A stretch of DNA of 64,000 bases from Riemerella anatipestifer_E (lineage in GTDB: Bacteria; Bacteroidota; Bacteroidia; Flavobacteriales; Weeksellaceae): positions 1 through 64,000 of the forward strand of contig NZ_LEKU01000008.1 in NCBI RefSeq assembly GCF_009932355.1, read 5' to 3'. Shown in pieces: positions 6,829 to 14,153 of the stretch. Both the position numbers and the translations under genes were made by a program. How positions within the stretch are numbered: position 1 is the first letter of the stretch; every line of letters starts with the position of its first letter. The notes beneath the pieces are model-generated. The model did no database searches, was not told where the DNA came from, and saw only the letters and a program-made list of their open reading frames with translations.

Positions 6829-7773
6829 ATGTTTTTAGAAATAAAGAATCTATCTTTTTCGTACCATTCGGAACGCTCTATTTTCACTAATTTCAATTGG
6901 AGTTTTGAGAAAGGGAAAATTATTGCCATAGCTGGAGAAAGCGGTTGTGGAAAATCAACCCTCCTAAGCCTTATCTATGGTCTTATGGATTGGCAAGAAG
7001 GGCATATCTATTTTGAAGGCAAACCCTTATTTGGTCCAAAAGCCAACATCGTCCCTGGTGAAAAAGAAATGAAACTGGTGGCTCAAAACTACGATTTGAT
7101 GCCTTACGGAACGGTGTATGATAATGTAGGTAAATTTATTTCTAACATCAATCTTGAAGAGAAAAAGAACAAAGTCAATCAACTTTTGGACATTGTGGGT
7201 CTTAGTAATGAAATAGATAAAAAGCCCAAATTCCTAAGCGGTGGACAGCAACAGAGAGTTGCCATTGCAAGAGCCCTTTCTCTATTACCGAAACTCTTAC
7301 TACTAGACGAACCTTTCAGTAATCTAGATGTTTCTAGAACGATAGATATTAGAAAAAAGCTGTTTAATTATGTTAAAGAACAAAACATCACGCTTCTAAT
7401 CTCTACCCACGATTTACAGGAAGTGATGCCTTGGTTAGACGAAATTTTAATTTTAAAAGATGGGCAAATTGTTCAAAATGGCACACCAAAAGAGTTATAT
7501 AAAAACCCTAACAACAGCTATGTTGCCAAATTATTTGGAGAAGTAAATATCCTAACCGAACAAGAGAAAGAACTCCTACAATGTTCTAAAAACTTCTATT
7601 ATCCTAACGAAATCAAAGAATCCCCAAACGGAACATACACTGCCACAGTGCTAGAAAGTAGATTTTCTGGAGGATTCTATTGGAACAAAATTGATATTAT
7701 GAATGTAGAACTCATTATGTACTCCGAAGCAGAATTAACTGCAAAAAAAATCAGTGTGAGTCTAGATTTTTAG
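6829..7773 (+). CDS. ABC transporter ATP-binding protein (orphan)
   Basis: A 314-residue nucleotide-binding subunit. Walker A GESGCGKST is near residue 36, the Q-loop VAQNYD near 89, signature LSGGQQQRVAIARAL near 137, Walker B LLLLDEPFSNLD near 158 and the switch His STHD near 196. About 90 extra C-terminal residues after the ATPase core (from about 228) resemble the accessory domain of PotA/FbpC/ModC-type importers. No permease or binding protein gene lies next to it, so the substrate cannot be inferred; the partner must be encoded elsewhere. Confidence 0.85.
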   Translation: MFLEIKNLSFSYHSERSIFTNFNWSFEKGKIIAIAGESGCGKSTLLSLIYGLMDWQEGHIYFEGKPLFGPKANIVPGEKEMKLVAQNYDLMPYGTVYDNVGKFISNINLEEKKNKVNQLLDIVGLSNEIDKKPKFLSGGQQQRVAIARALSLLPKLLLLDEPFSNLDVSRTIDIRKKLFNYVKEQNITLLISTHDLQEVMPWLDEILILKDGQIVQNGTPKELYKNPNNSYVAKLFGEVNILTEQEKELLQCSKNFYYPNEIKESPNGTYTATVLESRFSGGFYWNKIDIMNVELIMYSEAELTAKKISVSLDF

Positions 7774-7920
7774 TTTAGCTAGAATAGACAGGTAAATAGT
7801 GTAGCCAAATCTGTCCCCTTTTAGCTCCTCTTTCAATAATCAATTAGAAGTGGGTATCATTAAAATTTCTCTTAAAAATTTGCATACTTCCTTAAAAGGT
7901 AATAAGTTTGCTTCAGTTTT

Positions 7921-8067
<147 letters not shown>

Positions 8068-8107
8068 AAAATTACTTCAACTTTTATCGTTAATTATAAA
8101 TATAATT

Positions 8108-8134
8108 CCACCAACTTTCGTTGGCGGATTTTTT
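8108..8134 (+). terminator. Terminator-like hairpin
   Basis: CCACCAAC, loop TTTC, GTTGGCGG (one A-C mismatch), then a T-rich tail. It lies 335 bases after the ABC ATPase and may end its transcript or that of the 7921 ORF. The rest of 7774-8107 holds only the microsatellite ORF; I see nothing else there. Confidence 0.6.
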
Positions 8135-8172
8135 CGTTTATACCATTCTAAATTTAGCTTTCATAAATACAT

Positions 8173-8230
8173 GCTAAAAGCACCATTGTTTTGTCTCATA
8201 ACATGGTCGTTTTTGTTAGGTGCTTTTAGC
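8173..8230. repeat. Perfect 12-bp inverted repeat, 34-base spacer
   Basis: GCTAAAAGCACC (8173-8184) and GGTGCTTTTAGC (8219-8230) are exact reverse complements. They could form a long stem-loop in RNA or a protein-binding site. There is no U-tract after it. Confidence 0.65.
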
Positions 8231-8266
8231 GTTCAGAGAGGGAGTTTTTACTTTCTTTCTGCTTTA

Positions 8267-8314
8267 GCCTTTCCTCTCGTTTTGTGTGTGTTTAGAGGGG
8301 AAAGGCGTTTTTTT
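8267..8314 (+). terminator. Strong terminator-like hairpin upstream of the tail-fibre-like operon
   Basis: GCCTTTCCTCTC pairs with GAGGGGAAAGGC (one G-T pair, 16-base loop), followed by GTTTTTTT. After it, 8315-8452 is low-complexity sequence made of ATCTAA/ATCCAA-like words, with no recognisable promoter. Confidence 0.7.
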
Positions 8315-8452
8315 AGGTTAGAGGTGAGATATGAGAGGTTAGAACTTAGTATAGCCTCATCAACCCTTAAGCCCAACATCCAACCTCTAAAATCCAATAT
8401 CTAACATCTATAATCTTAAACAATTAAATATCAATTTTTAAAATTAAACATT

Positions 8453-9103
8453 ATGAAAAAAACAACCAAACTAAGTGTAGGTGCCTTTTTAGGTCTAAGT
8501 CTAATAGCTTACGGACAAACCGAGGGTAAAGTGGGGATTAACACCTCATCTCCCAATGCTACTTTAGAGATAAAACCCAATACAACTAACTTGTTAGGCG
8601 CAACTAACGAGGGTATTATTGTGCCTAAGTTATCTAAAACAAGAGTCGCTAAAATGCCTTCCCCTCAAGAGGGAACATTAGTCTATGTAGTAGATGATGC
8701 CAATGCAGAAGATGGAGGTGGCACAATAGCGTCTTACACTGGTACCGATGCTAGAGTAACAGATATTACAGAAAAGGGGTATTACTTTTATAATGGGACT
8801 AAATGGGTTAGACCAGCCATTGCCACAGAAACAAAATCTTTCACACGAAATTATAGGGAAGACGATAACCCTATTCCAACTATAAAAGATGACGATTATT
8901 TTGTCTATTTAACTAATCCTAGCAGTTTAACTTTGCCTACTCCTACTACAGATAATAAAGGAAGAATGTTATGTTTCTTTAGCCCTGAAAATGATGTTTC
9001 TATTTCCCCACAACCTATAGGGCAACAACAATCTTTAACAGCAGGTTACTCTTCTTGTTATATATCCACAGGAACAAAATGGCTCAATACAACAGGTCTT
9101 TAA
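8453..9103 (+). CDS. Exported phage-tail-fibre-like protein, unknown
   Basis: A 216-residue protein with a Sec signal peptide (MKKTTKLSVGAFLGLSLIAYGQ, cleavage near residue 22). The mature start KVGINTSSPNATLEI is the VGIxTxxPxxxLEI motif seen in tail-fibre and surface-fibre proteins of Bacteroidetes. The remainder is Ser/Thr/Asn-rich beta sequence with a short FYNGTKWV motif near residue 120, also common in such proteins. No T9SS C-terminal domain is visible. It is the first gene of a three-gene same-strand set (gaps 12 and 29 bases). The role is probably extracellular structure or adhesion; this is inference. Confidence 0.6.
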   Translation: MKKTTKLSVGAFLGLSLIAYGQTEGKVGINTSSPNATLEIKPNTTNLLGATNEGIIVPKLSKTRVAKMPSPQEGTLVYVVDDANAEDGGGTIASYTGTDARVTDITEKGYYFYNGTKWVRPAIATETKSFTRNYREDDNPIPTIKDDDYFVYLTNPSSLTLPTPTTDNKGRMLCFFSPENDVSISPQPIGQQQSLTAGYSSCYISTGTKWLNTTGL

Positions 9104-9115
9104 TTTTATATTATT

Positions 9116-10279
9116 ATGAAAAAACAAATATTCATATTAGTGGCATTAAGTATCAATATTTTATCTTATGCTCAAATTAAGACGAACAAAACAGTATCTC
9201 AAAATGTAATTCCTAATCAGACTGCTTTTTTAGACGCTTCGTCCACCCCTCAATGGAATACCTCCACCAACATAGGAAAAGGGTTAGTTTTTCCGAGAAC
9301 AGATTTAACCCAACTCAATACCTTAATTGCAACTCCAAATGGAGTTTCTTTAGCTTACCCTAACCGTTTAGACGGTATGATAGTATATAATACAGCAACG
9401 GGTAAATCTGCTATCGGTAATGTAGATGTTACCTTAGGATTTTACTACTATGAAAATAAAAGCAACACGCTTAGTGGGGGTACATGGAAGCCTCTAGGAG
9501 GAACCTCTCCAGTAACTACCAATATCTATACTGCAGACGGCACACTAGCAGGTAACAGAACGGTAACTCTAGGGACTAATAATCTTTCGTTTATGGGAGA
9601 TGGCAATGTAGGGATAGGCACCCAAAGCCCATCGCAAAAACTAGAGGTCAATGGCAATGCCAAAATCAACCAAATGACTGATGCTACCTCATTGGAAAAC
9701 GAATATACTAAAGCCGTAGTTGCAAAACCCGATGGCACATTAGGAGTAGTAAGTAGAACCAACCCTACAATACCAAACAATGTAGAAGTAGTTTATGGTA
9801 ATGCACCTATTGAAACGGATATTATGCCCAATGAAACTTTTTACTCTATACAACAGAGTGCTGGCGTGCGTAGTTGGGGGTTACACCGATATTCAGGTCA
9901 ATCTATTACCTTACCTCCGGGTAAATGGGCTATTTATTGTGCTTATTTAGTTACTGCCGCTCCTGCAGCAGTACTTTTGCCTACGGGAAGTTCTGTTTGG
10001 GTTAGAGCGAGTATAGATGAAACCATGGAAGAAGGTGCTTATAAAACAGCGGTTATACCCGGGTCGCCTACATTAATTTCGTGTTCCTTTAATTCCGGAG
10101 ACTTATATCAAGTAGCTTCTGGTGTTTGGTTGGTAGACAATAATACCAATGCCGAAAAGACTTATTATGTAAAAATATCTTTACAACCTAATGGACTATT
10201 CAAAAGTACCGATACTCAACGGCTGGCCAATTTATCCAAATGGGCAGAAGATTACATTTTTGCTTTAAAAAGAAACTAG
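9116..10279 (+). CDS. Exported tail-fibre-like protein with VGIGT repeat motif
   Basis: A 387-residue protein with a signal peptide MKKQIFILVALSINILSYAQ. In the middle (about residues 160-185) it has DGNVGIGTQSPSQKLEVNGN, the collar-type motif that precedes fibre trimerisation regions in phage tail fibres and bacterial surface fibres. Before it are segments like GFYYYENKSNTLSGGTWKPL; after it is a globular C-terminal half (about 210-387) of unknown fold. It lies 12 bases after the 8453 gene and shares the same style, so the two were probably duplicated or acquired together. Confidence 0.6.
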   Translation: MKKQIFILVALSINILSYAQIKTNKTVSQNVIPNQTAFLDASSTPQWNTSTNIGKGLVFPRTDLTQLNTLIATPNGVSLAYPNRLDGMIVYNTATGKSAIGNVDVTLGFYYYENKSNTLSGGTWKPLGGTSPVTTNIYTADGTLAGNRTVTLGTNNLSFMGDGNVGIGTQSPSQKLEVNGNAKINQMTDATSLENEYTKAVVAKPDGTLGVVSRTNPTIPNNVEVVYGNAPIETDIMPNETFYSIQQSAGVRSWGLHRYSGQSITLPPGKWAIYCAYLVTAAPAAVLLPTGSSVWVRASIDETMEEGAYKTAVIPGSPTLISCSFNSGDLYQVASGVWLVDNNTNAEKTYYVKISLQPNGLFKSTDTQRLANLSKWAEDYIFALKRN

Positions 10280-10308
10280 TTTAACTATCTAAATAAAACA
10301 TCAATATT

Positions 10309-11028
10309 ATGAATACACTAAAAGCGTGGTTGCGTCCCAACCTATTGACTAAAGATGACCCTAATGATTTTGTAGCCGTGCCTCTCTTAGGCGGTAGCCT
10401 TGGCATTACAGAAATCGTAAATGCCCTCAAAAAAGAGGGTATGGAGATACAGACTGAAACTGCGGTAGATATTATCACTCGTTTTAACCGTAAAGCCTCA
10501 GAACTGGTGTTGAATGGATATAGCGTGAATACAGGACTGGTATATATGCGTCCTGCCATTAAGGGCGTATTTTACGACAAAACTTGGGATAAAGAGAAAC
10601 ACTCCGTTTATGTGAATGTAAACCAAGGTTTAGATCTTAGAAAAGCGGTAGCAGACACTAAAGTAGAAATCCTAGGCGAACAATCCAGCCCAATGAGTGT
10701 ATTCAGCATTACCGACAAAGCCACAAGCAAAGCAGACGGCACACTTACCAAAGGCAAAAATGCGGAAATCAAAGGTACTTACATTAAAATAGATGGCGAC
10801 AATCTTAAAAACGGTATCGTCTTTAAAAACTTAGACAACCAAAACGAAGTGAAACTCTTAGCCGAGCATATTGTGCTTAACGAGCCGTCAAGATTACTCA
10901 TTCTCGTTCCTGCAAATTTAGAAGCAGGAAATTATGAACTCAGCATTACCACGCAATACAGCAATGGTAAAACAGTACTTAAAGAGCCAAGAACAGAGGT
11001 ATTATCTACTCCTATAGTGATTGGTTAA
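10309..11028 (+). CDS. HU/IHF-like DNA-binding domain plus Ig-like DUF4469 domain protein
   Basis: 239 residues, no signal peptide. Residues about 1-120 resemble the Bvu_2165-type HU/IHF-fold domain of Bacteroidetes (MNTLKAWLRPNLLTKDDPNDF, then ITEIVNALKKEGMEIQTETA, then YMRPAIKGVFYDKTWDKEKH). Residues about 140-239 fit the Ig-like DUF4469 domain (IKGTYIKIDGDNLKNGIVF, later LEAGNYELSITTQYS). The function of this family is not established. It is the last gene of the 8453 set and is followed at once by a perfect palindrome terminator, so it is probably co-transcribed with the two fibre-like genes. Confidence 0.7.
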   Translation: MNTLKAWLRPNLLTKDDPNDFVAVPLLGGSLGITEIVNALKKEGMEIQTETAVDIITRFNRKASELVLNGYSVNTGLVYMRPAIKGVFYDKTWDKEKHSVYVNVNQGLDLRKAVADTKVEILGEQSSPMSVFSITDKATSKADGTLTKGKNAEIKGTYIKIDGDNLKNGIVFKNLDNQNEVKLLAEHIVLNEPSRLLILVPANLEAGNYELSITTQYSNGKTVLKEPRTEVLSTPIVIG

Positions 11029-11030
11029 TT

Positions 11031-11064
11031 AAAAAAAGGAACACAAATTTGTGTTCCTTTTTTT
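11031..11064. terminator. Perfect 34-bp palindromic terminator
   Basis: Seven As, GGAACACAAA, TTTGTGTTCC, seven Ts: every base pairs. It starts two bases after the stop of the 10309 gene and works in both orientations. Confidence 0.85.
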
Positions 11065-11066
11065 AG

Positions 11067-11102
11067 CAGTTCGCCTCTGCTCGTACGAGCAGAGGCGAAC
11101 TG
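11067..11102. repeat. Perfect 36-bp GC-rich palindrome
   Basis: CAGTTCGCCTCTGCTCGT is followed directly by its exact reverse complement, with no loop. It lies three bases after the previous palindrome. Its GC content is far above the surroundings and it has no U-tract. Confidence 0.9.
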
Positions 11103-11112
11103 TCTTATCTAG

Positions 11113-11148
11113 CAGAGGTGTTCTGCTTTACCGAGCAGAACACCTCTG
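11113..11148. repeat. 15-bp-stem hairpin with internal alternative fold
   Basis: CAGAGGTGTTCTGCT, loop TTACCG, AGCAGAACACCTCTG. The left arm can also fold on itself (AGCAGA-GGTGT-TCTGCT, 11111-11127), and so can the right arm, so two exclusive structures are possible. It shares the word AGCAGAGG with the 11067 palindrome. Confidence 0.85.
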
Positions 11149-11180
11149 ACAATATAGGCACACCATAAGTGACATTCTAT

Positions 11181-11214
11181 ACAAAAGCCTCCAAATAATT
11201 TTGGAGGCTTTTGT
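11181..11214. terminator. Bidirectional terminator, 15-bp stem
   Basis: ACAAAAGCCTCCAAA, loop TAAT, TTTGGAGGCTTTTGT. It lies between the converging 10309 set and the phosphatase gene, 20 bases from the phosphatase stop. Confidence 0.75.
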
Positions 11215-11234
11215 ATTATTAAATCAAAACACCA

Positions 11235-12647
11235 CTAAAACTTATTTTCTACTTCAGCAGCGTCTAGTAAGAATGTGTGTATATCTGTATTTCTCATCAG
11301 CGGTTTTAGGCGTTCGCTTCCTGGTCCAAACATCGCAAGTTCTGTATAGTCCGAAGAGTGGTCCATACTTATCCAACCTACGGAAGTATAGTCTTTTTGC
11401 ATCTCAGAAAGGAGCTTAAACGGCAAATGGCGAGGATTATACAAACCATCTTCTTGCTTTGCCGTAGAATAGTAAGATAATAGCTGTTTCACTTGGTCAT
11501 CAGATAAAACCATATTACCACAAGCCTTCGCTACTCGTTCTTTAACAAAAGAAATAGAACTATCAGGCTTTATGCCTTGTAGTACCCACTCATTAGAGTT
11601 TTTAAAGTTTTGTATATGGTCAAAATTATCATTACAAGTTTTACCATAGATAAGCCCTGGGTTGGCGTTTCCGTGGTCAGAAGTAATTACCACCAAAGTA
11701 TTACCGTCTTTCTTTGCAAAATCTATAGCTACCTTTACTGCTTCATCAAAAGCCAATTGGTCATAAAGCAGAGCCGCAATATCATTACCGTGTGCTGCCC
11801 AGTCTACCTTGCCACCTTCTACTTGCATTACAAAGCCTTTAGGGTGGTCTTTCATCTGCGAAATAGCCTTCTCCGTCATCTCTGCCAAAGTAGGGATATT
11901 GGCTTTCATTTTATCACAACTATTGTGGTCTACGGTATACGGCAACGCTTCCTCATCAAAAGTACCCAAAATAGGCTTATTTTTAGGAGCTGATAACATT
12001 TCTGTTTTGTTTTTCACCACTGTATAACCTTTAGAACGGAACTTAGCATCTAAATCTACAGCGTCTTTCCTCTTGTCTGCTTCAAAATATTTAGCCCCAC
12101 CTCCCATCATCACATCAAAACCTAAATCTAAATAATCTACCGCAATATCATCCATCGCACTTCTCTTTTTAGAAGTTACACTAAACCCTGCTGGCGTAGC
12201 GTGGTTGATAGGAACTGTAGTTACACAACCTACCTTTTTACCTGCTTTTTTAAACTTTTGGAGTATCGGCATATTTTCTTTTCCATCTGGGCTAATGTTA
12301 AGGCTTCCGTTATTTACACGAGCACCTCCTCCCCACGAAGAGCTTGCCGCCGCAGAATCGGTAACAATGGAGTTAGCAGATGCCATATCCATCATTGCTC
12401 TTTGTACTAAATTATTTTCATACAAACCTAGCCAGTGAGAAGCTCTACCTAGTTTTCTCCTAGAGTAAATATCCGCCATATGTAGTGTCCCCACGCTCAT
12501 ACCATCACTCACCATAAAGATGATATTCTTAGCTTTTTTCCCTCCAAATTCTTCTTTTATCGTATTGGCTTTTAAACCAAACGGACTGATAAGCATACTT
12601 CCTAAAGCTGCTATAGACCCGCTCTTTAAAAAATCTCTTCTTTTCAT
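11235..12647 (-). CDS. Alkaline phosphatase (PhoA superfamily), exported
   Basis: A 470-residue periplasmic or secreted phosphomonoesterase. The N-terminus MKRRDFLKSGSIAALGSML carries an RR motif and looks like a Tat signal. The metal-site Asp is in IIFMVSDGMS near residue 47. The nucleophile serine is in TDSAAASSSWGGG near residue 98. Later metal ligands are in EGGKVDWAAHGND (about 278-290), TSDHGN (about 322) and MDHSSDYTE (about 430). This is the length of Bacteroidetes PhoA homologues. It is monocistronic and converges with the fibre-like operon. Phosphate regulation is likely but no Pho box is seen. Confidence 0.92.
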   Translation of the reverse strand: MKRRDFLKSGSIAALGSMLISPFGLKANTIKEEFGGKKAKNIIFMVSDGMSVGTLHMADIYSRRKLGRASHWLGLYENNLVQRAMMDMASANSIVTDSAAASSSWGGGARVNNGSLNISPDGKENMPILQKFKKAGKKVGCVTTVPINHATPAGFSVTSKKRSAMDDIAVDYLDLGFDVMMGGGAKYFEADKRKDAVDLDAKFRSKGYTVVKNKTEMLSAPKNKPILGTFDEEALPYTVDHNSCDKMKANIPTLAEMTEKAISQMKDHPKGFVMQVEGGKVDWAAHGNDIAALLYDQLAFDEAVKVAIDFAKKDGNTLVVITSDHGNANPGLIYGKTCNDNFDHIQNFKNSNEWVLQGIKPDSSISFVKERVAKACGNMVLSDDQVKQLLSYYSTAKQEDGLYNPRHLPFKLLSEMQKDYTSVGWISMDHSSDYTELAMFGPGSERLKPLMRNTDIHTFLLDAAEVENKF

Positions 12648-12668
12648 TTCTTAAAACCTTATGGAAAG

Positions 12669-12676
12669 CAAATATA
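12669..12676 (-). promoter_or_regulatory. -7 element (TATATTTG) for the phosphatase gene
   Basis: The minus strand reads TATATTTG, ending 21 bases before ATG 12647. Good match to TAnnTTTG; a -33 element is not clear. Confidence 0.55.
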
Positions 12677-12759
12677 GGATTTATATCTTAATACCATTGT
12701 AAACTTAAAGTTAAAAAATAGCATAGCTTATATTTTTAATTTTTGGTTTCATATTTTAC

Positions 12760-12767
12760 TAAATTTG
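12760..12767 (+). promoter_or_regulatory. -7 element (TAAATTTG) for cinA
   Basis: TAAATTTG ends 24 bases before ATG 12792. A TTTG at 12742-12745 is closer (14 bases) than the usual 17-23, so the -33 assignment is uncertain. Confidence 0.45.
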
Positions 12768-12791
12768 TTTCTATTATTAAAATGTTAAATC

Positions 12792-14060
12792 ATGAGCATA
12801 ACAAACGCTGCAATCATTATAATAGGTGATGAAGTTTTAGCTGGAAACACCATTGATACCAATTCTAACTTTATTGCTAAAGAACTTCATAATATAGGGA
12901 TTAAAGTCGCCGAAATCTTTACCATTTCAGATGATACCGACTGCATTAAACAGGCTTTAAACGATGCCTTCAAAATCACCAACCTCGTGATAACCACAGG
13001 CGGTCTAGGACCTACCAAAGACGACAAAACGAAAAAAGCCATTGCTCATTTTTTTGATGATAACCTCATCACAGACCCCGAAACTTTGGCTCATCTGGAA
13101 CAAATTTTAATCAAACGAAACAGAGCTCATCTCTTTGATATTAACCGTCCACAGGCAGAAATCCCCTCAAAAGCCAAAGTCATACAAAATCATAACGGTA
13201 CCGCCCCTTGCTTAATGATGGAAGAAAACGGCAAGATGGTCTTTGTTCTCCCTGGTGTACCTTATGAAGTAAAACCATTAATTAAAGACCAAATCATTCC
13301 GCTACTAGCTGAAAGGTTTTCTTTATCACATATAGTAGTAAAAATCATCTCCGTGGTTGATTTCCCCGAAAGTCTTTTAGCCCAGACCATAGAAGATTGG
13401 GAAAACCATCTGCCCGAAAATATCAAACTAGCCTACCTCCCCATAGGAAACAGAGTAAAGCTAAAACTTACCGCTATTGGGAGTAACAAAACAGATTTAG
13501 AATCCCAACTCAACCAAATTATAGAACCGTTAAAACCTTTAATCCAAGACAAAGTCATTTCTTGGGATAATGAGGATATAGCGTCTATCCTTAAATTCAT
13601 TCTTACCAAAAGAGGACTTTGCATCTCTTCTGCCGAAAGCTGTACTGGCGGTGGTATTTCAAGGTTAATCACCTCTATATCGGGAAGTTCCGCCTATTTT
13701 CAAGGAGGCATTACTGCCTATGCAGTCAATCAAAAAATCAATATCTTAAAAGTTCCCGAACAACTGATAAACCAACACACGGTAGTTTCGGAGCAAGTAG
13801 CCGAAGCGATGGCGATAGGTTGTCAAGAGTTGTTTAAAACAGATATTTCTATCTCTACCACAGGCGTTGCAGGTCCACAAACCGACCAATATCAAAATGA
13901 AATAGGCTCTGTGTATTATTCTGTAAGAGTAAAAAACAAAAGTTATAACTATCATTTGCACCTGCCTCATTTGGATAGAGAGGATTTTATGAACTTCGTT
14001 TCTCAAAGAGTTTTACAGTCTGTTGTGGAAGTTCTTGTTTTTAATCCAAACGAATCTTAA
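12792..14060 (+). CDS. cinA: CinA family protein (nicotinamide-nucleotide amidase / competence-damage protein)
   Basis: 422 residues, the full two-domain CinA length. The N-terminal MoaB/MogA-like domain (about 1-170, COG1058) starts AAIIIIGDEVLAGNTIDTNS and contains TTGGLGPTKDDKT; in characterised homologues it is an ADP-ribose pyrophosphatase-type domain. The C-terminal domain (about 260-415) has SSAESCTGGGISRLIT with the catalytic serine and STTGVAGP; it deamidates NMN to nicotinate mononucleotide in the pyridine-nucleotide cycle. It is monocistronic between the phosphatase (divergent) and the M13 peptidase. Confidence 0.95.
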   Translation: MSITNAAIIIIGDEVLAGNTIDTNSNFIAKELHNIGIKVAEIFTISDDTDCIKQALNDAFKITNLVITTGGLGPTKDDKTKKAIAHFFDDNLITDPETLAHLEQILIKRNRAHLFDINRPQAEIPSKAKVIQNHNGTAPCLMMEENGKMVFVLPGVPYEVKPLIKDQIIPLLAERFSLSHIVVKIISVVDFPESLLAQTIEDWENHLPENIKLAYLPIGNRVKLKLTAIGSNKTDLESQLNQIIEPLKPLIQDKVISWDNEDIASILKFILTKRGLCISSAESCTGGGISRLITSISGSSAYFQGGITAYAVNQKINILKVPEQLINQHTVVSEQVAEAMAIGCQELFKTDISISTTGVAGPQTDQYQNEIGSVYYSVRVKNKSYNYHLHLPHLDREDFMNFVSQRVLQSVVEVLVFNPNES

Positions 14061-14081
14061 ACATTTTTAGCAAAAAAATTG

Positions 14082-14089
14082 TAGATTTG
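14082..14089 (+). promoter_or_regulatory. -7 element (TAGATTTG) for the M13 peptidase
   Basis: TAGATTTG lies 64 bases before ATG 14154, in the short gap after cinA. Confidence 0.45.
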
Positions 14090-14153
14090 TGGAATCAGTC
14101 TAAAAACTGTTGTAAAATAAGTTAAAAATAAACGATAAAAATATCTATTCAAA

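Noticed and set aside
8171..8404. A 77-codon frame upstream of the fibre-like operon
   Set aside because: It covers both the inverted repeat and a strong terminator, ends in low-complexity intergenic words, and has no plausible protein features.
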